The position numbers were made by a program, and so were the translations under genes. From Candidatus Atribacteria bacterium (GTDB taxonomy: Bacteria; Atribacterota; Phoenicimicrobiia; Phoenicimicrobiales; Phoenicimicrobiaceae), in contig DOTB01000088.1 of assembly GCA_003513845.1 (NCBI GenBank), positions 1-20,590 on the forward strand: DNA of 20,590 bases. The letters run 5' to 3'. The notes under the pieces are model-generated. The model searched no databases. It had not been told where the DNA came from and saw only the letters and a program-made list of their open reading frames with translations. Of the stretch, positions 8,183 through 15,328 are shown in pieces (within the stretch, counting starts at the first letter, position 1; each line of letters starts with the position of its first letter).

Positions 8183-9694
8183 ATGAAAAATATAGAAGAA
8201 ATTATTTCAAATTTAAAAGTATCAATTTACCACGAACCAGATATAGTATATCCAGAAAAACCCCCATATAATCCTCACACCGCATATCCCGAATATTTTT
8301 TAAATAATGTTAGTATTGAGGCGAATGATGTCTATAATGCTGTTAGAAATGCTCTTTTATTATTGGGTTTAGATAAAAAAAATTACAATACTCCTCAATG
8401 GAATCCTTTTAAGGATATAATTAAGCATGGTAATACAGTTGTTGTTAAACCTAATTTTGTTTTAAGTAAACATGATAAAGAAGGAGACTTGTTTAGTATT
8501 ATTACTCATCCATCCATTATTAGAGCTGTGGTTGATTATGTTTATATTGCACTTGCAGGTAAAGGGAAAATTATTATTGCTGATGCACCTCAAATGGACT
8601 GTGATTTTAAAGAATTATTAAAAATTATCAAACTCGAAACAATTCAGGAACTATATAAAAAGGAACTCAATTTTGATATAGAAATTTATGATTTAAGGGA
8701 CTTTTGGCTTGATAATAAAGGCGATCCAAAAAATATTTACTCAATAAATAGGCATAAATTACCAGGTGATCCTCTTGGTGGAGTAGTTGTCAATTTAGGG
8801 AAAGATAGTTTATTCTATGAAGTAGAAAAATATAAAAAATTTTACGGAGCTGATTATAACAGAGAAGAAACAATAAAACATCATCATAATGATATACAAG
8901 AATATTTAATTTCTAAAACTATATTATCTGCTGATACAATTATTTCTATTCCAAAACTAAAGGTTCATAAAAAAGTAGGAGTTACATTAAATATAAAGGG
9001 ATTAGTAGGGATTTGTACTAATAAAAACTATTTGGTTCATTATACATTGGGTACTCCTTCAAAAGGGGGAGATCAATTTCCAGATCATATTCTTAATTTT
9101 AAGGAGACAATGATAGTTAAATTACAAAGACGACTTTATGACAGCTTGTTATCTAAGAAGAATTCAAAAACTGATATTTTATATAGATTGATTATAAACA
9201 TTGGAAAATATTTAAAGCTATTGGGATTTAAAAAGGATAAGAAAAAAATAATTTTAGATTGTGGAAATTGGTATGGGAATGATTCAGCTTGGAGAATGGC
9301 AATAGATTTACTGAAGATTTTTATTTATGCAGACAAAGAAGGTAATTTACGCAATACTCCCATACGTAAGATGTTTTCACTTGTTGATGGAATAATTGGA
9401 GGAGAGAGAGAAGGTCCTTTAACTCCAGATAGCAAAAAGTGTGGGGTAATCGTAGCAGGGTTTAACCTTTGTGCAGTAGATTTAGTTTGTGCTAGAATTA
9501 TGGGATTTGATTGTAATAAGATTAAAATGTTGAATTATATTTTAAATCAAAAAGGTTTATTTAAAGTTGATGTAGATAAAATAAAACTAAGTAGCAATTA
9601 TAATTATAAAGATTTTTTCAATAAAAGAAATAAAAATAAATATTTTAATTTTGAACCTCCAAGTGGATGGGAAGGATTTATTGAAATTTGTTAA
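8183..9694 (+). CDS. DUF362 domain protein
   Basis: About 503 residues. The amino part carries VVVKPNF (86-92) and the middle has IPKLKVHKKVGVTLNIKGLVGI (PKLKVHKK from residue 257), both typical of DUF362. The later MFSLVDGIIGGEREGPL and the block around FNLCAVDLVCARIMG complete the domain. No iron-sulfur ferredoxin-type cysteine cluster is evident, unlike some DUF362 proteins. The function is unknown; DUF362 proteins occur in surface-polysaccharide clusters and in redox operons. The ATG at 8183 with GGA about 8 bases upstream is preferred over the in-frame TTG at 8165. The stop overlaps the start of the truncated flippase by 7 bases. Composition is extremely AT-rich. Confidence 0.78.
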   Translation: MKNIEEIISNLKVSIYHEPDIVYPEKPPYNPHTAYPEYFLNNVSIEANDVYNAVRNALLLLGLDKKNYNTPQWNPFKDIIKHGNTVVVKPNFVLSKHDKEGDLFSIITHPSIIRAVVDYVYIALAGKGKIIIADAPQMDCDFKELLKIIKLETIQELYKKELNFDIEIYDLRDFWLDNKGDPKNIYSINRHKLPGDPLGGVVVNLGKDSLFYEVEKYKKFYGADYNREETIKHHHNDIQEYLISKTILSADTIISIPKLKVHKKVGVTLNIKGLVGICTNKNYLVHYTLGTPSKGGDQFPDHILNFKETMIVKLQRRLYDSLLSKKNSKTDILYRLIINIGKYLKLLGFKKDKKKIILDCGNWYGNDSAWRMAIDLLKIFIYADKEGNLRNTPIRKMFSLVDGIIGGEREGPLTPDSKKCGVIVAGFNLCAVDLVCARIMGFDCNKIKMLNYILNQKGLFKVDVDKIKLSSNYNYKDFFNKRNKNKYFNFEPPSGWEGFIEIC

Positions 9695-10149
9695 ATAAAG
9701 AAGAGAATGCAAATAAGAATGTTATTAAATATATAATTAAATATTTACCTTCGCAGATTGTCCCTGCAATGGTAGGAATTATCAGCATTCTTATTATTAC
9801 TCGCTTATTTCCGCCAGGAGACTATGGAAATTATGTTTTAGTAATGGCTAGTATTAGTGTGTTTTCAACTCTTGTTGGTTGGCTATCTATGTCTATTATT
9901 AGATTTTATCCTATATATAAACGGGATGAGAAACTCGAGCAGTTCTATGCGAATATAATAAAATTATCTATTATTTCAATAGGGATTATTTCCTTTATTT
10001 TTTCAACCATTCTTTTATTTACTAAGTCTTATATTCCTTCAGGTTTATATTTTTTAATGTGGATAGGTGTAATTATATTTATTTTAACTTCTTTTTTTGA
10101 AATACTCCTTGACTTTCTAAGAGTAACAAGTCAAATGGAAAGATTATAG
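9688..10149 (+). pseudogene. Truncated oligosaccharide flippase (Wzx type), amino-terminal fragment
   Basis: The 153-residue reading frame corresponds to the first third of a polysaccharide flippase. It aligns with the start of the full-length flippase at 11430: KYLPSQIVPAMVGII against KYIPAQFVPALVGLI, TRLFPPGDYGNYVLV against TRLFSPADYGNYVLV, and SIIRFYP in both. About four hydrophobic segments are present where a complete protein has 12-14. After codon 150 the sequence switches to the duplicated CapK tail and meets a TAG, so the remaining roughly 340 residues are lost. It starts at a TTG that overlaps the DUF362 stop. It is unlikely to transport anything. It is diverged from the second flippase, so it is not a recent duplicate of it. 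Confidence 0.85.
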
Positions 10150-10265
10150 GAGAAAAAGATAAAACTAAAATTATTCCCGAAATTGTAAATGAAATTGAAC
10201 TTTCCCCCTCTGGAAAATTTAAATGGATAATATCAGAAATATCCAAGGATTTTATAAATGGATAA
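10143..10265 (+). pseudogene. Remnant: last 40 codons of a second CapK-like gene
   Basis: Read from 10143 in steps of three, this segment encodes IGEKDKTKIIPEIVNEIE and continues to SPSGKFKW, ending in ISKDFING and a TAA at 10263-10265. It parallels the end of the intact gene (IGEKITIIPEIVNEIE, ending ISKDFINR). It differs by a two-codon insertion and by three substitutions after that point, two of them silent. The coding frame is kept although nothing upstream can express it as CapK, so this is the tail of a formerly functional, diverged homologue, not a fresh copy of the neighbour. Confidence 0.88.
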
Positions 10266-10340
10266 GGGGACTAAATTTATATTTAAAGTAATAGTCAATA
10301 TAGTTTTAATTTTAAGATTACCAATTGAATTTAGAAATTA
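10143..10340 (+). repeat. Direct repeat copy 2: CapK-like tail plus spacer at a recombination junction
   Basis: This is the partner of 7981-8180, about 2.16 kb downstream in the same orientation. It includes the spacer up to CAATTGAATTTAGAAATTA. The left edge lies inside the truncated flippase, where ATTATAGG is shared, so the exact breakpoint is uncertain by a few bases. The two repeats bracket the DUF362 gene and the flippase fragment. Confidence 0.9.
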
Positions 10341-10355
10341 TTAGGAAAATTATAT

Positions 10356-11433
10356 ATGAATACAATAAAAATTATGGCTGTAGGCGATATTTTTCTAAAG
10401 ACAAAAAACAATAAATTTCCTTTTGAAAACGTTAAAGAAATTTTAAAGGACAAAGATATTCTTTTTGGTAATTTAGAAACTGTTTTATCAAATCAAGGGA
10501 AAGAAACTGAAAAAGCAGTATCTTTGCATACTTCTCCAGATAAAGTAAGTTATTTGAAAGACGCAGCTTTTGATATTCTTAATGTGGCTAATAATCATAT
10601 AATGGATTTAGGTATAGAAGGATTTAATGAAACATTAAATATATTAGCAAAAAATAATATTAATTTTATTGGTGCAAGGAATAACGCTAAACAAGATTAT
10701 ATAATATTAGAAAAACAAGTAATAAAATTAGGCTTTTTAGGTTATTCGAATAGCGGATTAGTTTTACCTGAAAAGAATATATGGATTAATAAGATAGAAT
10801 TAAAAACAATTATAAAAGATATTGAATATATAAAACAAAAATGTGATTTTGTTATTATTTCTTTGCATTGGAGGATTGAAAATGTTTTTTTATCCATCCC
10901 CCCAACAGATTGAATTTGCCCATAAATTAGTTGATGCGGATTCTACTATAATTTTAGGACATCATCCCCATGTGATTCAAGGGATAGAAAGATATAAACA
11001 TGGTTTAATTGCCTATTCTTTAGGAAATTTTCAATTTGACCCTTATGTTTCTAATAGTCCGAATAATCAGTCTTTTATACTTACTATAGAACTTACTAAA
11101 AATGAGTTGGAAAGTTATAATATTAACCCTGTAAAGATAGATAGAGATTTCGTTCCTTATTTGGTTAGCGGAGAAGAAAAAACTGGAATACTGGAATTTA
11201 TATCTAAAATTTCTGATCCAATAGTTAAAAAACAATTAAATGAAAATAAGTGGTTTGAGGAAATTTCTGAAGAATATCTCTATGGAAATATTAAGAGTTG
11301 GGTTATTAGAATAAAAAAGTATGGTATAAAGCATTTTTTGCAGTTTATTAGATGGCTTATTTCCCCCTTTTGCCTTAGATGTTATGCAGCTGTTATAAGG
11401 CGAAAATTTAAGAAGTTAGTGGAGAAAGTATGA
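10356..11433 (+). pseudogene. CapA-like metallophosphatase, split by a +1 frameshift in a T7 run
   Basis: Two frames, 10356-10913 and 10843-11433, together make one CapA family protein of about 358 residues. The first holds AVGDIF near the start, GNLETVLS and ANNHIMDLG; the second holds YPSPQQIEFAHKL, GHHPHVIQGIE and YSLGNFQFDP. These are the metal-ligand blocks of the PGA_cap calcineurin-like fold. The break is at 10885-10891: removing one T gives ISLHWRIENVFYPSPQQIEF without interruption. CapA proteins take part in poly-gamma-glutamate and other capsule synthesis; the usual membrane anchor is not obvious here. An AGGA site precedes the ATG at 10356. The stop overlaps the next ATG (ATGA). 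It could be a decayed gene, a switchable one, or a read error. Confidence 0.85.
10885..10891 (+). repeat. T7 homopolymer at the CapA frameshift
   Basis: Seven T residues stand where six would keep the CapA frame. The heptamer T TTT TTA is in phase with the upstream frame, but a -1 slip would not lead into the downstream CapA frame, which needs +1 or -2. Confidence 0.8.
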
Positions 11434-12902
11434 TTAACGATTTTATCAAGGACTTTGCGAAATATATCCCAGCTCAGTTCGTTCCTGCGCTAGTGGGGTT
11501 GATAACAATTCCCATTGTTACCCGCCTATTCTCACCCGCCGATTATGGAAATTATGTGTTGGTGACAGCTACAGTGTCGATCCTCACTACTATAGCTGTT
11601 GGCTGGTTGGATAATTCAATCATTCGGTTCTATCCTGCTTATGAGCTAAGAGGCGAGCTGAGTTATTTCTATAACTCCGTGTTAGGAATGACCCTTGTTT
11701 CCGTAGCAGCCATCTTCGTTATTTTTCTTGGTATTTTATCCTTGGGTCAAGTGCATATTAGTGCAAGCTTGTGTTCGCTTATGCGTCTTGGAGGATTAGT
11801 CTTTATAGTTACTTCTTTCTTTCAAGTTCTACAGACATTTCTTCGGGCTAAACGTCAAGTTCAGTGGTACACCTCTTTCGCTTTATGGCACAGCGTGGCA
11901 AAAGTTGGTTTGGGGATTACTCTAATTTTTATGTGGAATATGGGAATAGAGGGTTTGCTATGGGGATCGGTTATTAGCATTGTGATTGCAATGCCGCTGT
12001 TATACTGGTTTTCCGTTGGGAAGGGTACGTCGGTTAAGGTAGGTATTTCATTACCAATGGTTTCAGAAATGGCAAAATATGGTTTCCCACTAGTGGTTTC
12101 ATTTTTAGCTTCTTGGATCATGAGCTTCTCGGACCGTTATATTCTAGGACTTTTTAGAAGTAGCCAGGAGGTAGGAATATATTCAGCAAGTTATGGAATT
12201 GCTGAGCAGACCATATTCATGCTCTCTTCTTTGTTTATTATGGCGTCAGGACCCTTATCAATGAATGTCTGGGAAAAACAAGGTGTAGAGAAAAGCAAAG
12301 AATTTCTTATTAAGCTGACTCGTTATTGGATTATTATTGGGCTTCCGGCAACAGTAGGATTGAGTATACTAGCGAGGTCAATCATTAATATAATGGCAGC
12401 TCCAGAATATTACAGAGGGTTTCAGATTATTCCCTTGGTTTCTTTTGGAGCTTTTCTGAGCGCTTTGGGGGGGCGATATGCTACGCCTTTTATGTGGTAT
12501 AATAAGACTAAACTACTTGCAGCTTGTACTGGTGTCTCTTGTCTCCTAAATGTGGGATTGAATTTTCTTTTAATACCCATGTATGGCTACATGGCTGCAG
12601 CAGTAACAACTTTTATTTCCAGTGCGGTAGGATTTCTTTTTGGAATTTTCGTGTCACGAAAATTTTTCATCTGGAAATTTCCTTTTAAAACTCTAGTTAA
12701 GGTAGCTTGTGCCTCAATAGTAATGGGAGCAGCGATATATCCTTTAGGCAATAACCTTACTTCATCTCCCTTGATAAACTTGTGCGTTTCAATTCCTGCA
12801 GGAGTTGGGGTATACTTCTTGTCGCTCGTCGCATTGAAGGGGTTTGAAGCAAATGAAATTGAGGCGTTGTTAGCTTGGAGAAGGAAGGTGATCAAGCGTT
12901 GA
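11430..12902 (+). CDS. Oligosaccharide flippase (Wzx / polysaccharide biosynthesis protein)
   Basis: The 490-residue product is a full-length MATE-like polysaccharide flippase that would move a lipid-linked oligosaccharide across the inner membrane. It has about 12-14 hydrophobic segments along its whole length, the amino-terminal KYIPAQFVPALVGLI and TRLFSPADYGNYVLV typical of the family, and a cytosolic basic tail (WRRKVIKR). The ATG overlaps the CapA stop as ATGA, with GGAG 5 bases before it. Its base composition is clearly richer in GC than the preceding genes, for example 43% at 12001-12060 against 18% at 9541-9600, so it may mark the start of a segment with a different origin. It probably does the job the truncated flippase lost. 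A G7 run at 12467 keeps the frame. Confidence 0.9.
   Translation: MINDFIKDFAKYIPAQFVPALVGLITIPIVTRLFSPADYGNYVLVTATVSILTTIAVGWLDNSIIRFYPAYELRGELSYFYNSVLGMTLVSVAAIFVIFLGILSLGQVHISASLCSLMRLGGLVFIVTSFFQVLQTFLRAKRQVQWYTSFALWHSVAKVGLGITLIFMWNMGIEGLLWGSVISIVIAMPLLYWFSVGKGTSVKVGISLPMVSEMAKYGFPLVVSFLASWIMSFSDRYILGLFRSSQEVGIYSASYGIAEQTIFMLSSLFIMASGPLSMNVWEKQGVEKSKEFLIKLTRYWIIIGLPATVGLSILARSIINIMAAPEYYRGFQIIPLVSFGAFLSALGGRYATPFMWYNKTKLLAACTGVSCLLNVGLNFLLIPMYGYMAAAVTTFISSAVGFLFGIFVSRKFFIWKFPFKTLVKVACASIVMGAAIYPLGNNLTSSPLINLCVSIPAGVGVYFLSLVALKGFEANEIEALLAWRRKVIKR
12467..12473 (+). repeat. G7 homopolymer inside the flippase gene
   Basis: Seven G residues encode Gly-Gly in ALGGRYATPF and are in frame. A change of one base would truncate the flippase, as the G8 run does to the methyltransferase downstream. 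Confidence 0.75.
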
Positions 12903-12950
12903 GTATTGTTTGCTTAAATTATTTTTTCAATAGAAAATGTATCAGGTTAA

Positions 12951-12958
12951 AAGGAGGT
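12951..12958 (+). promoter_or_regulatory. Strong Shine-Dalgarno site for rfbF
   Basis: AAGGAGGT lies 9 bases before the ATG at 12968 and is the best ribosome site in the window. It follows a 65-base gap, the only real spacer in the second half, so a promoter could also lie here, though none is clear. Confidence 0.8.
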
Positions 12959-12967
12959 ACCTAAAAG

Positions 12968-13762
12968 ATGATAAATCGAGATATTAAAGTGGTTATTTTA
13001 TGCGGTGGTAGAGGTACAAGGCTCCAAGAAGAGACAGCCTATCGCCCCAAACCTATGGTAGAAATTGGGGGTAAACCAATCTTATGGCATATTATGAAAA
13101 TTTACTCCCACTATGGATTTAATGAATTCATTCTCTGCCTTGGTTACAAAAGTGAAATGATCAAAGATTATTTCTTTCATTATGAAGTGATGAACAACGA
13201 TTTCACGATTGAACTTGGATCTTCTAACATAATTAAATTCCATAACAACCATACTGAAAAAGGGTGGAAGGTTACCTTAGCTGATACAGGTTTGGCGGTA
13301 ATGACTGGAGCAAGGTTAAAACGTATTGAGCAATATATAACAGGAGAAGAGTTGATGCTAACATATGGTGATGGGGTAGCAGATATTGATATTAATAAAC
13401 TTTTGGGATTTCATCATAAGTGTGGTAAGATTGGAACGGTAACAGGAGTACGTCCTCCATCTCGATTTGGAGAGTTAATTACTGAAGGGGAAACAGTGAC
13501 AAAGTTCAGCGAAAAGCCTTTAGTCTCCCAGGGTTACATAAATGGTGGTTTTTTCGTCTTTAACCGAAGATTCTTTGATTACCTAACTGTTGAAGATAAG
13601 TGTATATTAGAACGAGAGCCACTAGAGCGCCTGGCTGAGGATGGAGAACTTATGATGTACCCGCACCACGGCTATTGGCAGTGCATGGATACCTATCGAG
13701 ACCTTGAATTACTTCAGAAAACGTGGAGAATGGAACGAGCACCCTGGAAGGTATGGGAATGA
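12968..13762 (+). CDS. rfbF: Glucose-1-phosphate cytidylyltransferase
   Basis: This 264-residue enzyme should join CTP and alpha-D-glucose 1-phosphate to give CDP-glucose, the first step of CDP-6-deoxyhexose synthesis. The nucleotide-binding motif LCGGRGTRL (11-19) and the YRPKPMVEIGGKP block (25-37) are intact, and TYGDGVAD (132-139) supplies the metal-binding aspartate. The PHHGYWQCMDTYRDLE segment near the end is typical of RfbF and separates it from RmlA and GalU. Length is normal (about 257). It overlaps rfbG by 4 bases, and rfbG is its usual partner, which strengthens the assignment. Confidence 0.95.
   Translation: MINRDIKVVILCGGRGTRLQEETAYRPKPMVEIGGKPILWHIMKIYSHYGFNEFILCLGYKSEMIKDYFFHYEVMNNDFTIELGSSNIIKFHNNHTEKGWKVTLADTGLAVMTGARLKRIEQYITGEELMLTYGDGVADIDINKLLGFHHKCGKIGTVTGVRPPSRFGELITEGETVTKFSEKPLVSQGYINGGFFVFNRRFFDYLTVEDKCILEREPLERLAEDGELMMYPHHGYWQCMDTYRDLELLQKTWRMERAPWKVWE
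13746..13751 (+). promoter_or_regulatory. Ribosome binding site setting the rfbG start
   Basis: GGAAGG lies 7 bases before the ATG at 13759. This favours the ATGA overlap with the rfbF stop over the upstream in-frame ATGs at 13723 and 13753. Confidence 0.7.
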
Positions 13763-14886
13763 TCAATAAAGATCCGCTAGCGGCGAATTTTCAATTAATA
13801 AAGGATGTCTTTAGAAATAAAATAGTGCTAGTCACGGGACATACTGGCTTCAAAGGCTCTTGGCTCTCTCTGTGGCTTACGGAACTTGGGGCAAATGTTA
13901 TCGGATACGCATTAGCTCCTTTTACAGAACCAAACTTGTTTAAAGTTTTAAAGCTTGATAAAAGAATTACATCAATCATTAGTGATATAAGAGATGTCAA
14001 GGCTCTAAAAGATGTGTTTAGAGAATACCGACCACAGTTTGTCTTTCATATGGCCGCACAGGCACTGGTCAGGGATTCCTATGCAAATCCTCGATATACA
14101 TACGAAACGAATATTATGGGGACGGTGAATGTTTTCGAGGCAGCAAGAAGTACTGATTCCGTTCGCATTGTATTAAATATTACAAGCGATAAGTGTTATG
14201 AGAACAAGGAATGGATTTGGGGGTATAGAGAGAGCGACCCCCTAGGAGGATATGATCCCTACAGTTCCAGTAAAGGGTGTGCTGAGATTATAACTACTGC
14301 TTATAGAAAATCATATTTCGATTCCCAAAAATATAATGAATATAAAATATCTCTTTCATCGGTAAGAGCAGGAAACGTAATCGGTGGAGGCGATTGGGCA
14401 AAAGATAGGCTTGTTCCAGACTGCATTCGTGCGTTGTCAAACGATCAGGAAATTAAAATTCGAAGCCCGGAAGCAATACGACCGTGGCAACACGTATTAG
14501 AACCACTTAGTGGTTATCTGCTGTTAGCGGCTAAGATGTACAAAGATAGTCAAAAATATGCCGGTGCCTGGAATTTCGGTCCTCGAGAAGAAGATGGTAT
14601 TTCTGTTAAAGATTTAGTGAAAGGAATAATAAAATATTGGGGTAAGGGGAACTGGCAAGATATTTCCCAAAAGTCATCTAATCCTTTACATGAGTCACAA
14701 TACCTCAAGCTTGACTGCAGCAAAGCAAGACAGATTCTGGGTTGGAAGCCAGTTTGGGAAATAAACAAAGCACTTGAACATACAGTTGGTTGGTATAGAA
14801 AATTTTATAGTAATTCTACAGAAATGGGTTCATATACAGAAATGCAGATTAAAGAATATATGAAGGAGATGACAGGTCATGATTGA
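13759..14886 (+). CDS. rfbG: CDP-glucose 4,6-dehydratase
   Basis: The enzyme converts CDP-glucose to CDP-4-dehydro-6-deoxyglucose using bound NAD+. It is an extended short-chain dehydrogenase of 375 residues. The NAD motif is VTGHTGFKGSW (G27, G30, G33), and the active-site YSSSK has Tyr168 and Lys172. MAAQALVRDSYANP, SVRAGNVIGGGDW and RPWQHVLEPLSGYL are typical RfbG blocks. The start at 13759 overlaps rfbF as ATGA and gives a length near the family norm of about 360; the ATG at 13723 would add 12 residues with no family similarity. It overlaps the next gene by 8 bases. Confidence 0.95.
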   Translation: MINKDPLAANFQLIKDVFRNKIVLVTGHTGFKGSWLSLWLTELGANVIGYALAPFTEPNLFKVLKLDKRITSIISDIRDVKALKDVFREYRPQFVFHMAAQALVRDSYANPRYTYETNIMGTVNVFEAARSTDSVRIVLNITSDKCYENKEWIWGYRESDPLGGYDPYSSSKGCAEIITTAYRKSYFDSQKYNEYKISLSSVRAGNVIGGGDWAKDRLVPDCIRALSNDQEIKIRSPEAIRPWQHVLEPLSGYLLLAAKMYKDSQKYAGAWNFGPREEDGISVKDLVKGIIKYWGKGNWQDISQKSSNPLHESQYLKLDCSKARQILGWKPVWEINKALEHTVGWYRKFYSNSTEMGSYTEMQIKEYMKEMTGHD

Positions 14887-15328
14887 TGGCGTATTGATAT
14901 ATCCACTCAAGCAAATTCCCGATGAACGCGGTAAAATTATGCATATGCTACGGGCAGACGACCCTCATTTTGGAAAATTTGGAGAAATTTATTTCTCAGT
15001 TATATATCCTGGCGTTATAAAGGGCTGGCATTTGCATAAGCAAACGACTTTGAACTACGCTGTTATTGTCGGTATGATTAAACTGGTCTTGTATGATGAT
15101 CGCAAAGAATCGCCTACGCGTGGCGAATTAATGGAACTTTTCATAGGAGAGTCAAACTATGTGTTAGTAAGAATTCCCCCTGGCATTTGGAATGGATTTA
15201 AAGGTATTGGGGCCGGATCAGCAATTGTGGCCAATTGTGCTAGCCAGCCACATGATCCCGAAGAGATTATTCGGATGGATCCGTTCACGGATAAGATCCC
15301 CTATGATTGGAGGCTGAAGTATGGATAA
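14879..15328 (+). CDS. RmlC-like sugar 3,5-epimerase (cupin), probably for the CDP-4-keto sugar
   Basis: A short cupin protein of 149 residues resembling dTDP-4-dehydrorhamnose 3,5-epimerase. IPDERGKIMHMLR near the start, KGWHLHKQTTLNYAVIVG (GWHLHK 49-54, with the likely active-site histidines) and RIPPGIWNGFKGIG match the RmlC core, and it ends with KIPYDW. It is shorter than standard RmlC (about 180), and with rfbF and rfbG beside it the likely substrate is CDP-4-dehydro-6-deoxyglucose rather than the dTDP sugar. Whether it epimerises C3, C5 or both cannot be read from the sequence. AAGGAG at 14863 serves the ATG at 14879. It overlaps the genes on both sides by 8 bases. Confidence 0.82.
   Translation: MIDGVLIYPLKQIPDERGKIMHMLRADDPHFGKFGEIYFSVIYPGVIKGWHLHKQTTLNYAVIVGMIKLVLYDDRKESPTRGELMELFIGESNYVLVRIPPGIWNGFKGIGAGSAIVANCASQPHDPEEIIRMDPFTDKIPYDWRLKYG

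Noticed and set aside
10886..10892. T TTT TTA as a programmed -1 ribosomal frameshift site in the CapA gene
   Set aside because: The heptamer is in phase, but a -1 shift enters the third frame, not the one carrying YPSPQQIEF. The CapA continuation needs +1 or -2.
11861..12895. Minus-strand open frames across the flippase gene
   Set aside because: They lie entirely opposite a well-supported gene, have no recognisable domain and no ribosome sites. The same applies to the other minus-strand frames in the window.
13723..13758. Upstream ATG for rfbG
   Set aside because: The added residues are the rfbF end read in another frame and match nothing in the family; a good ribosome site serves 13759.
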